Shown here in pieces: positions 10,747-20,201 of a DNA stretch of 38,016 bases. The notes beneath the pieces were generated by a model, which was not told the origin of the DNA, did no database searches, and was given only the letters and a program-made list of their open reading frames with translations. Every line of letters starts with the position of its first letter. Positions within the stretch are counted from its first letter, which is position 1. Location of the stretch: the NCBI GenBank assembly GCA_943354875.1, contig CALRDJ010000005.1, positions 1-38,016 of the forward strand. Reading direction: 5' to 3'. The translations under genes and the position numbers were made by a program. Origin of the DNA: Candidatus Levybacteria bacterium GW2011_GWA1_37_16 (lineage in GTDB: Bacteria; Patescibacteriota; Microgenomatia; Levybacterales; UBA12049).

Positions 10747-11637
10747 TTAAATAAATCGAGCCAGTATTTTTTCTATTGGGGTTTTTGCTACTTCTCGCTT
10801 AGCCTGGCGTGTCCAATGAGCAAATTCTTTACTTAAATTTTTACTCTCTGTCTTTAAATCATTTATTACACTAGATTCGTCCACTTGAGGAAATTTCATC
10901 TGCTCCCACAATCGAACAAAAATAATGAGATGATAAAATGCCATAAGGAACGACAACACCAAGCCATGAAGGCCATCTTTATATCCTTTTCTTGCAAAGA
11001 AACGGCTGAGAAATTCTCTAACAGGAAACCTTACACTATCGAGCCAATTAAATGAATACCCGTTTTTCAGTAAATTCTCTGCTTCATTCGGAGTATAAAT
11101 TCTATTCATCTTATCTATAAATTGAGAGATAGTTTGATAATTCTGGTGCTCTATAGGACTGTTTAAGACTTCAACTTCCCCATCCACTTTTAGCATCTCA
11201 TGAACATGCTTTTCCGCAAATCTCCCTTTATTACGCTTGAATAATCTCAACTGATAATCTGGATACCATCCAGTATGCTCTATCCATTTACCAAAAATAA
11301 TATTTTTTCTAGGAATTTTATACCCATCAGCTTTTGGATTGCTAATCGTAGTAATAATTTCTTTTGCGAGTTCTGCTGTTATCCGTTCATCCGCATCTAG
11401 ACAGAGTATCCACTCAGAACTAGCTTTAAGGAATCCAAAATTCTTATTAATATTTAACATTTGATGGTTTGGGCGGGTAAAAATTTTCTGAGTATATTTC
11501 TTGGCAATCTCTTTTGTCTTGTCAGTGGAGGAGTTGTCTACAAGAATGATCTCATCAGCAAAGGCTGATGACTTTAAACAATCAACTATATTTTTTTCTT
11601 CGTTAAATGAAGATATTACTACCGAAAGACTTGCCAT
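10747..11637 (-). CDS. Glycosyltransferase family 2 (WaaE/KdtX-like)
   Basis: ORF; SVVISSFNEEKNIVDCLKS, LCLDADERITAEL, FAEKHVHEML. Confidence 0.85.
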   Translation of the reverse strand: MASLSVVISSFNEEKNIVDCLKSSAFADEIILVDNSSTDKTKEIAKKYTQKIFTRPNHQMLNINKNFGFLKASSEWILCLDADERITAELAKEIITTISNPKADGYKIPRKNIIFGKWIEHTGWYPDYQLRLFKRNKGRFAEKHVHEMLKVDGEVEVLNSPIEHQNYQTISQFIDKMNRIYTPNEAENLLKNGYSFNWLDSVRFPVREFLSRFFARKGYKDGLHGLVLSFLMAFYHLIIFVRLWEQMKFPQVDESSVINDLKTESKNLSKEFAHWTRQAKREVAKTPIEKILARFI

Positions 11638-11638
11638 A

Positions 11639-13096
11639 TTATTTTTTTAAGTTTGTGATTACAAATAAAATATCAGCCCTAATCTGTTCTCTAGCCATAA
11701 GATATAAAAATCCACAATATAGTATAGCACCCAAAGCAACTACAACGATAAGCATTGGCATAGAAATGGCTATCAGGGGGGTCACGAAATACAGTATGCC
11801 ACCCATGAGAATAGAGGCAAAAGCAGGAAATCCGATAGAACGTGCCATGTTAAGCTGTATTGAGCGTCTGACTATCATCACAACACCTATTACCGAACAG
11901 GCAACTAAAGCAGATACCATTGCCACCCCATTAAACCCATACCACGTTATAAAAAGTGGTGTTAGCACCCAAGTCGCTACTGTCCAGAAAATCATAAGAT
12001 TTAAAGACGTCCGTATTTTTCCTATCGCATTTAAAACATTCGTAAGTGGTGTTGAAACTGAAGAACAGAGAGCATTTACTCCAAAGAATGTCATAGCTAG
12101 AAGTGCCGGCTCCCATTTATGATACTGAGGAATAAAATGAATAAAATAAGGAAAAACTATGATGAGGCCAATTACTGAAGGGAAAACGAAAAATGCAGAT
12201 GCAAACAATGACTTCTCTAGTGCTATCGAGAGTGCACGCTCATCATGCTGTAAGCGAGAAAAAGAAGGAAATGTAATTCGTATTATATTATCCATAATAA
12301 GTCTAAGAGACACAAAAGCCCACTTCTGGGCAAACCCTATATACCCTATCTGAGAAAACGGCAGCACCTTTCCTAAATACACTATAAGTAGGTCATCTTT
12401 CAGTAACGCTAAAAAGCTATTTACTTGAAAAGGTAGGCCAAAAGCTAACAAACTTTTAGCAACGCTTCTTGAAAATCCAAATGAAACTCTCCACGGAGAG
12501 ATCACATAAATAGCGATAAGCCCGATCATTCCCCGAGCCAGTACCGCATATGCAAAACTCTGTATTCCAAAGCTGTTCATAGCCAAAACCAGTGCCACAA
12601 TATTAAAAACGAGCGTCTCCAATATCTGCGGTATCACAAGCTTATTAAACAATAACTTTCTCTCCAGCATAACTGAAGGAATAGTCTTAAGTGAGGAAAG
12701 GAAAAAAGCAATTATGAGTGCTTGAAAAAGAAATGTTCCATCTTTTCCATAGTGGTAAAACGATGATATTGGCTCTGCAAAAATTAATGAAAGAACTACC
12801 AATGCCCCAACCAGTAACTGCTGAATCGAAAAAGTAGTACGCAAATCCTCCTGAGTTATTTCTTCTTTTTTCTGAACTAGGGCAGCAGCTAGCCCTATAT
12901 CTGAAAAGTATGTCAAAAATCCTATGAATGCAGAAACCACATAGAATACCCCATAAACTGACGGAGCTAAAAATGCAGGAAGTAATAAATTACCAACTAT
13001 AAATCCTATAATTTGGATAACAAGTGTCCGAGAAACTAACGAAAATATCCCACGAATAGAACGCTTCGTAACAGTAGCAATGTCAATTTCTTCCAT
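11639..13096 (-). CDS. Polysaccharide flippase / lipopolysaccharide biosynthesis protein (MOP superfamily, Wzx-like)
   Basis: ORF; ~12 hydrophobic segments, IGLAAALVQKKEEITQEDLRTTFSIQQ and GKVLPFSQIGYIGFAQKWA. Confidence 0.85.
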   Translation of the reverse strand: MEEIDIATVTKRSIRGIFSLVSRTLVIQIIGFIVGNLLLPAFLAPSVYGVFYVVSAFIGFLTYFSDIGLAAALVQKKEEITQEDLRTTFSIQQLLVGALVVLSLIFAEPISSFYHYGKDGTFLFQALIIAFFLSSLKTIPSVMLERKLLFNKLVIPQILETLVFNIVALVLAMNSFGIQSFAYAVLARGMIGLIAIYVISPWRVSFGFSRSVAKSLLAFGLPFQVNSFLALLKDDLLIVYLGKVLPFSQIGYIGFAQKWAFVSLRLIMDNIIRITFPSFSRLQHDERALSIALEKSLFASAFFVFPSVIGLIIVFPYFIHFIPQYHKWEPALLAMTFFGVNALCSSVSTPLTNVLNAIGKIRTSLNLMIFWTVATWVLTPLFITWYGFNGVAMVSALVACSVIGVVMIVRRSIQLNMARSIGFPAFASILMGGILYFVTPLIAISMPMLIVVVALGAILYCGFLYLMAREQIRADILFVITNLKK

Positions 13097-13103
13097 AAAC
13101 GAA

Positions 13104-13844
13104 TTATGTATTTTTCTTAACCTGTTTCCATGGCTGTGTTTGCAAAAGACGTATCATAGTTTGAATATCATTCAGAATTGTTGAGTACAGTCGTACAGTA
13201 GAGCCAGGATTGTCCACCCAATGAACCGGCTCCTCATAAATCCTGTATCCACTCTTTTCTCCGACAATAAGAAGCTCTCCATCGAAAAACCAATCGTTAT
13301 CTTTTATGTGAGGAATGAGACTAGAAACCACATTTTTTGTAACCGCTTTAAAACCACACTGTGCATCAGTAAAGTGAGTTTGAAATGCTGATTGGATAAA
13401 CAAAAAATTAAGAGTTCTAGAGATAACTTCTCGAAGAAGCGTTCGACCCTCGACCCTTGCACCTCTGGCTAGTCTTGAACCTATCGCAATATCATACCCA
13501 TTTTCTAAAGCTCTCAATATACTAGGCAAATGCTTCAAGTCCGTAGACAGATCCAAGTCCATATACACACAAAGATCAGCATGTGACTTGTCCCACGCTA
13601 TTTTCACTGCTCTCCCACGTCCTTTTTGTTCAAGCCTCAAATGAGAGACATGAGAATGCTTTTTTGAAAGCCTTGCTGCCATAATCGGAGTATTATCCGA
13701 AGAAGCATTATCAGCTATTGTTATATGCCAGTCGTATTTAGTTAGATTTTTACTACAAAAATTTAAAAGCGTAGTAATGTTTGTATCCAACTCTTTTTCT
13801 TCGTTATATACAGGTACTACTATCTCGACCATCTTTTTCTTCAT
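13104..13844 (-). CDS. Glycosyltransferase family 2, dolichyl-phosphate beta-glucosyltransferase-like
   Basis: ORF; VEIVVPVYNEEKEL, VYMDLDLSTDLKHLPSIL, IGSRLARGARVEGRTLLREVISR, DAQCGFKAV. Confidence 0.87.
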   Translation of the reverse strand: MKKKMVEIVVPVYNEEKELDTNITTLLNFCSKNLTKYDWHITIADNASSDNTPIMAARLSKKHSHVSHLRLEQKGRGRAVKIAWDKSHADLCVYMDLDLSTDLKHLPSILRALENGYDIAIGSRLARGARVEGRTLLREVISRTLNFLFIQSAFQTHFTDAQCGFKAVTKNVVSSLIPHIKDNDWFFDGELLIVGEKSGYRIYEEPVHWVDNPGSTVRLYSTILNDIQTMIRLLQTQPWKQVKKNT

Positions 13845-13846
13845 AA

Positions 13847-15289
13847 CTATTTCTTTCGCTTTCTAGAGTAGATTATACCAGCAATAACCATCACTACTCC
13901 AGCAATACTTACTAGATTTGCTATTTCCTCCACCGGAGTTTTTAAAAATTCAATCGGAGACTTCAAATTAACCTCATCGTAAGACTTTGGCTTTTTAAAA
14001 TCTTTTGGCAAGTATTCATCAGAAATTTTTGAAGCAGTCCATTTTAGCGCATAAACACTCGTATAATCACTTGCAGATCTAGTAACTATCGCCTGAGGAG
14101 CAAATAACTTCAGATTAACGAAAAATATTATTCCTATACATATACCTAGCATGGTAAACATGATTTTTTTATTTTTTTGAACAAACATACCATATCCCGA
14201 AATGAGAGACATAAAAAATGAAGCAAGCATTAAGTATCGCCATGGATATTGCAAGAATGCTAGTGGAGGAATTCCGTCCCACACGGGCTTGGAGAAATCA
14301 AGCATCATCAGTACTGAAACAATTGCTCCAAATAATGAAAATAATACAACTTCTCTTTTCTCTTTTTCTTTTTGCCAAAAAATAAAAAACAAGACTACAG
14401 AAAGCAATGCAAATATAACATGGGCTTTTCCTAGCCTGAAAGACAAACCATCTACGCATCCTACTACTGATCCTCCGAACCCCCACAGACTCTCCCACAG
14501 CTGAGGTAGACATACAAAGTGATCTTTATAATCCGCCCCTCCGCCCACCTGAGACAAAACATTTGTACTTCCCATCTGAAGAAGAGCAGGCAGCCAATAA
14601 AAAGCAGAAAGCAACACTCCTAAAAGAGCTGTAAAAGATATGTTTTCAAAAACTATTCGTTTATATCGTGCCCTGTGAAGCAAAATTAGACCAAAAGCAG
14701 CTATAAATGGTGCTGCCATAAAGGCAGTAAGGTTATGCGAAAGAATAAGTCCTGCAAACCCTAAAGCACCCGTGGCTACGTACCTCCATTTTCGCTCATG
14801 CGAAACTTTCCAAAGTCCATAAAAGATAATAGGAAGAAAAATATATGCATATAGCTCTGCTACATCACCACGCACATAGAGGTTTAATGCGTGATATGGT
14901 GCATATGCATATAATATGCCTGCCAGTACTCCCCCTAATATCCCGAAAAATTCTCCTGCGAGTAAATACATCGCGACTCCTGCGCCAAGCATGGCAAAAG
15001 CTATCATGAGCTTAGTCGAGAGCAGTGCATCAAAACCCAAAACATTAAAAAATCCACCTATATAGTAGGCTAAGGGTGCATAGAAATTAAAAATAGGATA
15101 TCCATAGCCGTATCCAAGATCTGAAACCCATCGAACTGGAAGTACTCCCAACTTCAACATTTTTCCCATCTCAAAAACTCTCGCCACCTGAGTATCGTCA
15201 TGCATAGGAAAAAATCCATTCGAAAAAAGAGGAATTATCGTTAAAAACGATAAAGCTAATACAGTTATGAATCCAATTATTTTATTCAT
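13847..15289 (-). CDS. Membrane protein with 6-pyruvoyl-tetrahydropterin synthase-related domain (PTPS_related, GT-C-like)
   Basis: ORF; FPMHDDTQVARVFEMGKMLKLGVLPVRWVSDLGYGYGYPIFNFYAPLAYYIGG. Confidence 0.72.
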   Translation of the reverse strand: MNKIIGFITVLALSFLTIIPLFSNGFFPMHDDTQVARVFEMGKMLKLGVLPVRWVSDLGYGYGYPIFNFYAPLAYYIGGFFNVLGFDALLSTKLMIAFAMLGAGVAMYLLAGEFFGILGGVLAGILYAYAPYHALNLYVRGDVAELYAYIFLPIIFYGLWKVSHERKWRYVATGALGFAGLILSHNLTAFMAAPFIAAFGLILLHRARYKRIVFENISFTALLGVLLSAFYWLPALLQMGSTNVLSQVGGGADYKDHFVCLPQLWESLWGFGGSVVGCVDGLSFRLGKAHVIFALLSVVLFFIFWQKEKEKREVVLFSLFGAIVSVLMMLDFSKPVWDGIPPLAFLQYPWRYLMLASFFMSLISGYGMFVQKNKKIMFTMLGICIGIIFFVNLKLFAPQAIVTRSASDYTSVYALKWTASKISDEYLPKDFKKPKSYDEVNLKSPIEFLKTPVEEIANLVSIAGVVMVIAGIIYSRKRKK

Positions 15290-16916
15290 ATCTTTTTTTT
15301 CGAATTTTAAATATAACTAAACTCCCTAATCCAATCGCTGTAACTATGGAAATAGTATCTGCCCACATCCTCAGTGGAGTCTCCGAAAAGGATCCCATAA
15401 TCACATGGTCGCCCTTAGTCAAGCCGACACGCATTACACCATACTCATTATTATAAGTAATTGGCAGTAATTTATTATCGCTTTCCATAGTCCAACCCGG
15501 ATAGTAGATTGTTTGTATGGAAATAGCACTATCTGAATCTAGATGCGCTTTAAATGTTATTTTTTTTGAATTATATGAAACAACATCTATAGATCCTTTT
15601 CCGCTCAAGATAACTACCTTATCCGACACCAAATTAGAAGGCATCAACTTAACCCAAACCGGCATAAGCTCACTTGAAGACGTTGTCGTAGCTGGATTAG
15701 TAAGATAGTATTGATCTCCCCGCTGAACATATCCTGCTGGTTTTGCATAAGAAATCGTACTAATTATCGCCACGCAACACAGTCCAAGCGCTGTAATTTT
15801 TAGTACTGTGCCATGCGAAGCAATAAATCCTGCTATTAAGCTTATAAGAAAGCCACTAATTGCTAAAAGCGTCCATGGATAATTAACTTCTGACAAAAAA
15901 GGCAACTTCCAAATAGGTGATGAGAATGAGAACATCATGCTCAATACAACCGTGAAAACTAAAACTAAAACCATAACCATCTTATATTCCCTATCCCATC
16001 GAGTGTTTATTTTTGTGAATAATGCAATTAATGATGTTATGAAAATCGCCAATTGTGCCATTCCTATTTGATAAGAAAACCCATTTGGTTGATCTGGAAC
16101 TCCATATCCCCATCTAGGAATAACTAGTTGATTAAGCGTCACAAAGTATAAATTCCTGTCAGCAATCGGAATTCTTGAAAGGAGTATATTGCTCTTCTCT
16201 GAGATAGCAGGGAGCCAAAAAAATGCAGAAAACAGCAAGCCACTTATAATTGGAAACATAATGCTTCGATAATTTTTTCCATAGATCAATGCATATGATA
16301 CAAGAAGCAAGAGAAAAACAGGAGTAAATAATACTGCCATTATATTATGGGTCATAATAAGACATCCATACGAGACTCCTGCCAGAACTCCATATACTAC
16401 GTTTCTATTTTCCAGAGACTTAAGCGAGAAGTAAAAAACAACTGGAAATAATACAAAAGCTAATGATTCGCCAATCGAGCCTCGTACGTACAAATCCACC
16501 ATTCTATATGGCAAATATACATATAGAATTGAACTTACCAACCCAGCCCATCTACTCTTCCAGAGTGCATTTGAAGCAAAATACATACCTACAGCAGAGA
16601 GTGGAACGGTGGATGCAAATAGTATCTTTATGCTATCCACAAAACTAAATCCAAGTAGATGAATGAGAGTTCCTACATAATATGGAAATGGATATGCGAA
16701 GTTAAAGAGTGGATATCCATAACCGAAATTCAATGCTCCACTATATCGTGGAGGTATTTGAAAATCCCTGAGAGTTCGAAACATATCGCCTAGGCGAACT
16801 ATTGCCCATTCACCATCATGTGTAGAAAAAAAGCCAGGATGGAAATACGAGGAAACTAAGGGCAAGCTTATTAAAATACAGAGTATCCAGACTATGTTAT
16901 TTCGTATTACTTTCAT
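15282..16916 (-). CDS. Membrane protein with 6-pyruvoyl-tetrahydropterin synthase-related domain (paralog of the adjacent gene)
   Basis: ORF; FSTHDGEWAIVRLGDMFRTLRDFQIPPRYSGALNFGYGYPLFNFAYPFPYYVG. Confidence 0.7.
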   Translation of the reverse strand: MKVIRNNIVWILCILISLPLVSSYFHPGFFSTHDGEWAIVRLGDMFRTLRDFQIPPRYSGALNFGYGYPLFNFAYPFPYYVGTLIHLLGFSFVDSIKILFASTVPLSAVGMYFASNALWKSRWAGLVSSILYVYLPYRMVDLYVRGSIGESLAFVLFPVVFYFSLKSLENRNVVYGVLAGVSYGCLIMTHNIMAVLFTPVFLLLLVSYALIYGKNYRSIMFPIISGLLFSAFFWLPAISEKSNILLSRIPIADRNLYFVTLNQLVIPRWGYGVPDQPNGFSYQIGMAQLAIFITSLIALFTKINTRWDREYKMVMVLVLVFTVVLSMMFSFSSPIWKLPFLSEVNYPWTLLAISGFLISLIAGFIASHGTVLKITALGLCCVAIISTISYAKPAGYVQRGDQYYLTNPATTTSSSELMPVWVKLMPSNLVSDKVVILSGKGSIDVVSYNSKKITFKAHLDSDSAISIQTIYYPGWTMESDNKLLPITYNNEYGVMRVGLTKGDHVIMGSFSETPLRMWADTISIVTAIGLGSLVIFKIRKKRYE

Positions 16917-18565
16917 GTTTTTATAATTTTATATGCAACTTTTCCATCAGGAAATCGTATTTCTTTTAATACTTCTGCGGTTTCAGGAATCTCTTCTGGA
17001 GTACCGATAAGAAGTGCTTTTCTTTTCTGCGAATCTTTAGAAAATTCTATATTCTTAAACTCATATTTTCCTATTACTCGAAAAAAGCGATCTATCTTGC
17101 CAGTTTTAGAATAGTCCCAGTTTTTTTGATACCATGCAGGATCTACCTCATTATGAAATAGATAATAAACATACGGTTGATCATATCGGTATGACATAAT
17201 AATCGAATCATATTCTGATTCGTGCTGCTTGGCATACTCAATAGCTTCTTTGTTTCCATATTGCCAGAAATACCCATACTCGATAGGAGTAGCTATATAA
17301 TATTGCCTCAAGTAATACGCCACGTTGACTCCAAGAGCAACCACAATAACTGCTGCGATAACCCACCTCAAGTGCTGTTTTTTCTGAAACACGATACTCA
17401 TAAACATCACAAAACCAACAGCGGTAAAAATATGAAATGCAGGTATCATAGCAATCGCACGAACCGGGTGAGGAGTACCAGTAGTAATAGACGCAGGAAG
17501 AGGGGCGACGAGAAAAATAAATAATAACACAAATATACGACGATCAATTTTTGATCGCAGGAAGAATAACCCCAATAAGATAAATGGTAATTCCCACAGA
17601 TATAGCATTCCCATATTAACTGCATGATGTTGCACTCCAGTGTCACCATGGACAAATAGGAAATCAAAACTAAAATGATCTAAATATCCTTTCGCTACAG
17701 CTCCCATGTACACAAACCTTCTGTTATGAATAAATTCACCGAGTGCATCATTATTTTTTTTGTCAGACTCCACTTGCTTTGCTATTCTCTCTGCCAAGCT
17801 ATCATCAGAGAATATCGTAACCATAGAAAGCCTGGCACCGGTTCCTTCTGGGCGAATAAAAGATCCATAAATAGGAATTCCTGCGATAACGAGTAATACG
17901 ATGGCGATTAAAACCCATTTCTTAACCTTTTTAAGCTGATTAAAAAAAAGAAGTCCAAGTAGTATGAGTATGAACACGTCGATCATTCGAAAACTGTGGT
18001 ATGAATACAAACTTCCCACAAATGCGAGACTTGAAAGAACGAAGAAAAATGGTTTTTTCAAGCCTAGGAAAAATAGATAGAGAGCGAGGATAAGGAAAAA
18101 TAGTCCTACATTTCCTTCAAATGCTGCACGAGAAAATTGTAAATGCCAAGGCGAAATAGCGAGCAAAAATGCAGAAACTAGGGCAATTTGTTTTCTATGC
18201 CTCCATGCAACAAAAAACTCATTAACCAATAGATACGTCATGAGAACAGACAGGACCCCTATAATTGCCGCAGGCAAACGTACTGCAAATTCTGTGAGAC
18301 CAAACACTGCTACGGATGGGACTGTCAAATACACATACATGGGCGGCTTATAATCGTCAAATGAACGAATACTAAGAGGTAAAAAATTACCATATTCATC
18401 TGCGCCAGTTTTTAAGATCGAATAAGCATTATATCCTAAGCTCGCTTCATCCCAGTCAAGGCTTGGAGGATTCATTCCAAGCTGAAAAAACCTAAGTGCC
18501 GTAGCCAAAAAAATAATTCCGATAAGCAAAAAGGGGTAAAAATTTGTCACAGGAGGTTTATTCAT
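16913..18565 (-). CDS. GT-C glycosyltransferase, PMT/ArnT-like (GT39 superfamily)
   Basis: ORF; NPPSLDWDEASLGYNAYSILKTGADEYGNFLP, GLTEFAVRLPAAIIGVLSVLMTY, multi-pass. Confidence 0.8.
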   Translation of the reverse strand: MNKPPVTNFYPFLLIGIIFLATALRFFQLGMNPPSLDWDEASLGYNAYSILKTGADEYGNFLPLSIRSFDDYKPPMYVYLTVPSVAVFGLTEFAVRLPAAIIGVLSVLMTYLLVNEFFVAWRHRKQIALVSAFLLAISPWHLQFSRAAFEGNVGLFFLILALYLFFLGLKKPFFFVLSSLAFVGSLYSYHSFRMIDVFILILLGLLFFNQLKKVKKWVLIAIVLLVIAGIPIYGSFIRPEGTGARLSMVTIFSDDSLAERIAKQVESDKKNNDALGEFIHNRRFVYMGAVAKGYLDHFSFDFLFVHGDTGVQHHAVNMGMLYLWELPFILLGLFFLRSKIDRRIFVLLFIFLVAPLPASITTGTPHPVRAIAMIPAFHIFTAVGFVMFMSIVFQKKQHLRWVIAAVIVVALGVNVAYYLRQYYIATPIEYGYFWQYGNKEAIEYAKQHESEYDSIIMSYRYDQPYVYYLFHNEVDPAWYQKNWDYSKTGKIDRFFRVIGKYEFKNIEFSKDSQKRKALLIGTPEEIPETAEVLKEIRFPDGKVAYKIIKT

Positions 18566-20201
18566 ACACTATGTGAAAGACGTGCGTTCCATCAAGACGA
18601 TCAATATATTCTGATTTATTTCCGCCCATGCATTCCCCTTTTTCGATATATAAAATCTTTTTATTCGTGGGGAAACGACTATCTTGCTGTGTCGCAGGGC
18701 ATGCCTGCGGAACGAAGAATAACTTCCCAAAACCTGCATATCCCGCATCCTTAACCGACCCCTCAGACTGATAAGCTCTAGGGTCGTATTGTAGAGAAAA
18801 AAGCAATAGCGGATATATTCCACCCAATGCTTTCGTAACGACGATCTTATCGTAGGCACCATAATTACTTTCTACAATTTCCCCCATCTCCTCAAAACCC
18901 ACATTCCTATACCAGTTTTTATGGATCGGGGCATTAACACTATACTGATGGAAAAAATACAAAACACTATAGAGAAAGACTAACGAAAGAATAAAGATCC
19001 CGAAAAGCCTGAACCGTGGAATAATTCTTCCAAATACCGCTACTACTCCACATGCGGCAAGCATTTCCAGAGCAGGAAGCATAACAAGCGTGCGATTTAT
19101 ATTTGGTATATCGTCAACTGTTATAGCAGCAGTTATTGGAGCTACTAAAAGCCATATCAATGGTGTTTTTTCAATTATTTTTCTAGAGGTAGCAACCGCC
19201 ACTATTCCCCAAAGAATAAACGGTAACTCGATAAGATATAATAGCCCCATTCCAGGAACTCTGTACCATGCTGGCAAACCACCGCTTATAAATAGAAAAC
19301 CACCAGTAAAGTACTCAAAGTAATTTCGAGAAAAAGTCAAAAAGTAACTAATAACTTTATTGTGAAACATGCGAGAAACTGTGACCATAGATTTCATAAC
19401 CCCATCTTCCTGAAGCTGTTCATTCATAACCAGTCGTGTCTCAGGAAACCCAAATATGTTTACTTGCGTAAAACGTCCTGTTCCACCCGTCACTAAAAAC
19501 ACTAATGCGAAAGACACTAGTGAGGTTATGATGAAACATGTTAGAAGCACAACCTTATAATTTCTAGCTGTTTTCCTCCACAAAGAAAAAAGAGATAAAA
19601 ACAGAGAAAAAAACAACATAGGGACGAAAACGCGAGGAGTGTGGTAGAAGAAAAAACTTAAAATGATGCACAGTGTCCCTGATAAAAGATATGAAACTTT
19701 TTCCTTTGAAATACTATGCAGTAAAAGCGCAAACCCAAGCGTTATGAAAAACAGAGCGATTATTGCTTCTCCGCTCGCACGGGAAACGACAATGCTCCAT
19801 GGAGACATAGCGCCTAAAAACGCCACAAGCAATCCGATCCTTTTGTCTTTAAAAATGGAGAAAGCAAGAAAATAGAGAGGAAATACCAGCAATGACCCAA
19901 ATAATGCGGCAGGAAAACGCGTAGCAAAAACATTCAGACCAAAAAGCATAACTGGCACGATATCAATGATGTGATATCCTGACGGTCGATTATCACCAAA
20001 CATATCGATATATAGAGGAAACAGGTGGTTATTCTCATCACGACCTGTTTGAAGCAATGAATATGCGTTATATCCTAGAGACGCTTCATCTATATGAAAA
20101 CCAAAAGGCACCGAACCTAATTGATAAAAACGAAGAAAAAGACTAAGTAGAAAAATAGCGAAAAGGATAAGGTAAGTCCTAGATACGAATTTTTTTAACA
20201 T
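18558..20201 (-). CDS. GT-C glycosyltransferase, PMT/ArnT-like (paralog of the adjacent gene)
   Basis: ORF 18558-20237; likely start at MLKKFVSRTYL (20201). FGFHIDEASLGYNAYSLLQTGRDENNHLFPLYI, FATRFPAALFGSLL. Confidence 0.78.
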   Translation of the reverse strand: MLKKFVSRTYLILFAIFLLSLFLRFYQLGSVPFGFHIDEASLGYNAYSLLQTGRDENNHLFPLYIDMFGDNRPSGYHIIDIVPVMLFGLNVFATRFPAALFGSLLVFPLYFLAFSIFKDKRIGLLVAFLGAMSPWSIVVSRASGEAIIALFFITLGFALLLHSISKEKVSYLLSGTLCIILSFFFYHTPRVFVPMLFFSLFLSLFSLWRKTARNYKVVLLTCFIITSLVSFALVFLVTGGTGRFTQVNIFGFPETRLVMNEQLQEDGVMKSMVTVSRMFHNKVISYFLTFSRNYFEYFTGGFLFISGGLPAWYRVPGMGLLYLIELPFILWGIVAVATSRKIIEKTPLIWLLVAPITAAITVDDIPNINRTLVMLPALEMLAACGVVAVFGRIIPRFRLFGIFILSLVFLYSVLYFFHQYSVNAPIHKNWYRNVGFEEMGEIVESNYGAYDKIVVTKALGGIYPLLLFSLQYDPRAYQSEGSVKDAGYAGFGKLFFVPQACPATQQDSRFPTNKKILYIEKGECMGGNKSEYIDRLDGTHVFHIVYE